Source of the DNA: Granulosicoccus sp965367215
Lineage (GTDB): Bacteria; Pseudomonadota; Gammaproteobacteria; Granulosicoccales; Granulosicoccaceae
NCBI GenBank assembly: GCA_965367215.1
Contig: CBDUIJ010000368.1
Span: 1 to 5,548, forward strand
Length of the DNA stretch: 5,548 nt
Direction: 5' to 3'
Shown here: piece after piece, positions 5,389 through 5,548 of the stretch
Layout of the letters: every line of letters begins with the position of its first letter
Position numbering within the stretch: the first letter of the stretch is position 1
Made by a program: the position numbers and the translations under genes
Notes under the pieces: model-generated
The model's input: the letters and a program-made list of their open reading frames with translations, nothing else
Databases searched by the model: none
Told to the model about the DNA's origin: nothing

Positions 5389-5548
5389 TCAGAAAAGCCT
5401 CCAGCCACTGGAGCTGCGTTTGCCCGTGCGATAGACCCAGGCCGTGGTCACGGTCGCCGTTGCCAGCACCTCGCCGGACATGGCTTCACGCAGCGTGAAC
5501 ACTTCGGAATCATCGGAGCGGTATTCGTGTCGATACAAGGCTGTCGAG
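5389..5548 (-). CDS. C-terminal 52 residues of an unidentified protein, possibly hotdog-fold
   Basis: An open frame enters from the right edge (first complete codon at 5547-5545) and stops at TGA 5391-5389. The visible end runs from STALYRHEYR through SGEVLATATVTTAWVYRTG to GWRLF. The pattern of charged, strand-like segments with GEVLATATVTTAWVY recalls the last strands of thioesterase-like hotdog proteins, but 52 residues are too few to be sure. The stop lies only 3 bp before the response regulator start, and the regulator's GGAGG is inside this coding end, so the genes are probably co-transcribed and coupled. Confidence 0.6.
   Translation of the reverse strand, partial: STALYRHEYRSDDSEVFTLREAMSGEVLATATVTTAWVYRTGKRSSSGWRLF

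Overview
The window reads as ordinary, moderately GC-rich bacterial chromosome, densely packed with genes. The best guess is a gammaproteobacterium: the repressor resembles E. coli DeoR along its whole length, and the two-component pair resembles E. coli RstA/RstB. No mobile element, phage gene, RNA gene or CRISPR array was found. The genus cannot be fixed from the sequence alone.

Left half (1-2794): a divergent deoxyribose-phosphate module. On the minus strand, deoC (deoxyribose-5-phosphate aldolase, about 1868 to 855) is followed after 5 bp by an NAD(P)-dependent aldehyde dehydrogenase that runs off the left edge (849 to <1). On the plus strand, starting about 190 bp away, is a deoR-type repressor (2057-2794). 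The simplest model is that DeoC splits 2-deoxyribose-5-phosphate into glyceraldehyde-3-phosphate and acetaldehyde, the dehydrogenase oxidises the acetaldehyde, and DeoR controls the module in response to sugar phosphate. The AT-rich divergent spacer carries a perfect 16-bp palindrome that is a good operator candidate.

Middle (2795-3349): a 129-bp gap after deoR carries a second operator-like site, close to the known E. coli DeoR operator. It precedes a small gene (2924-3349) for an ABM-like, dimeric alpha/beta-barrel protein of unknown function. That gene may be a further DeoR target. It ends 4 bp from the converging histidine kinase gene, and both stop codons lie inside one 10-bp palindrome.

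Right half (3354-5548, minus strand): the 3' end of a possible hotdog-fold gene, an OmpR-class response regulator (RstA-like) and its histidine kinase (RstB-like), apparently co-transcribed in that order. Gaps are 3 bp and 22 bp. A perfect 8-bp hairpin with the regulator's stop codon in its loop sits directly upstream of the kinase ribosome binding site.

Nothing here is clearly a new system. The most useful leads are the two dissimilar operator candidates, the link from DeoR to the small ABM-like gene, the animal-like form of the aldolase, and the hairpin at the regulator/kinase junction.
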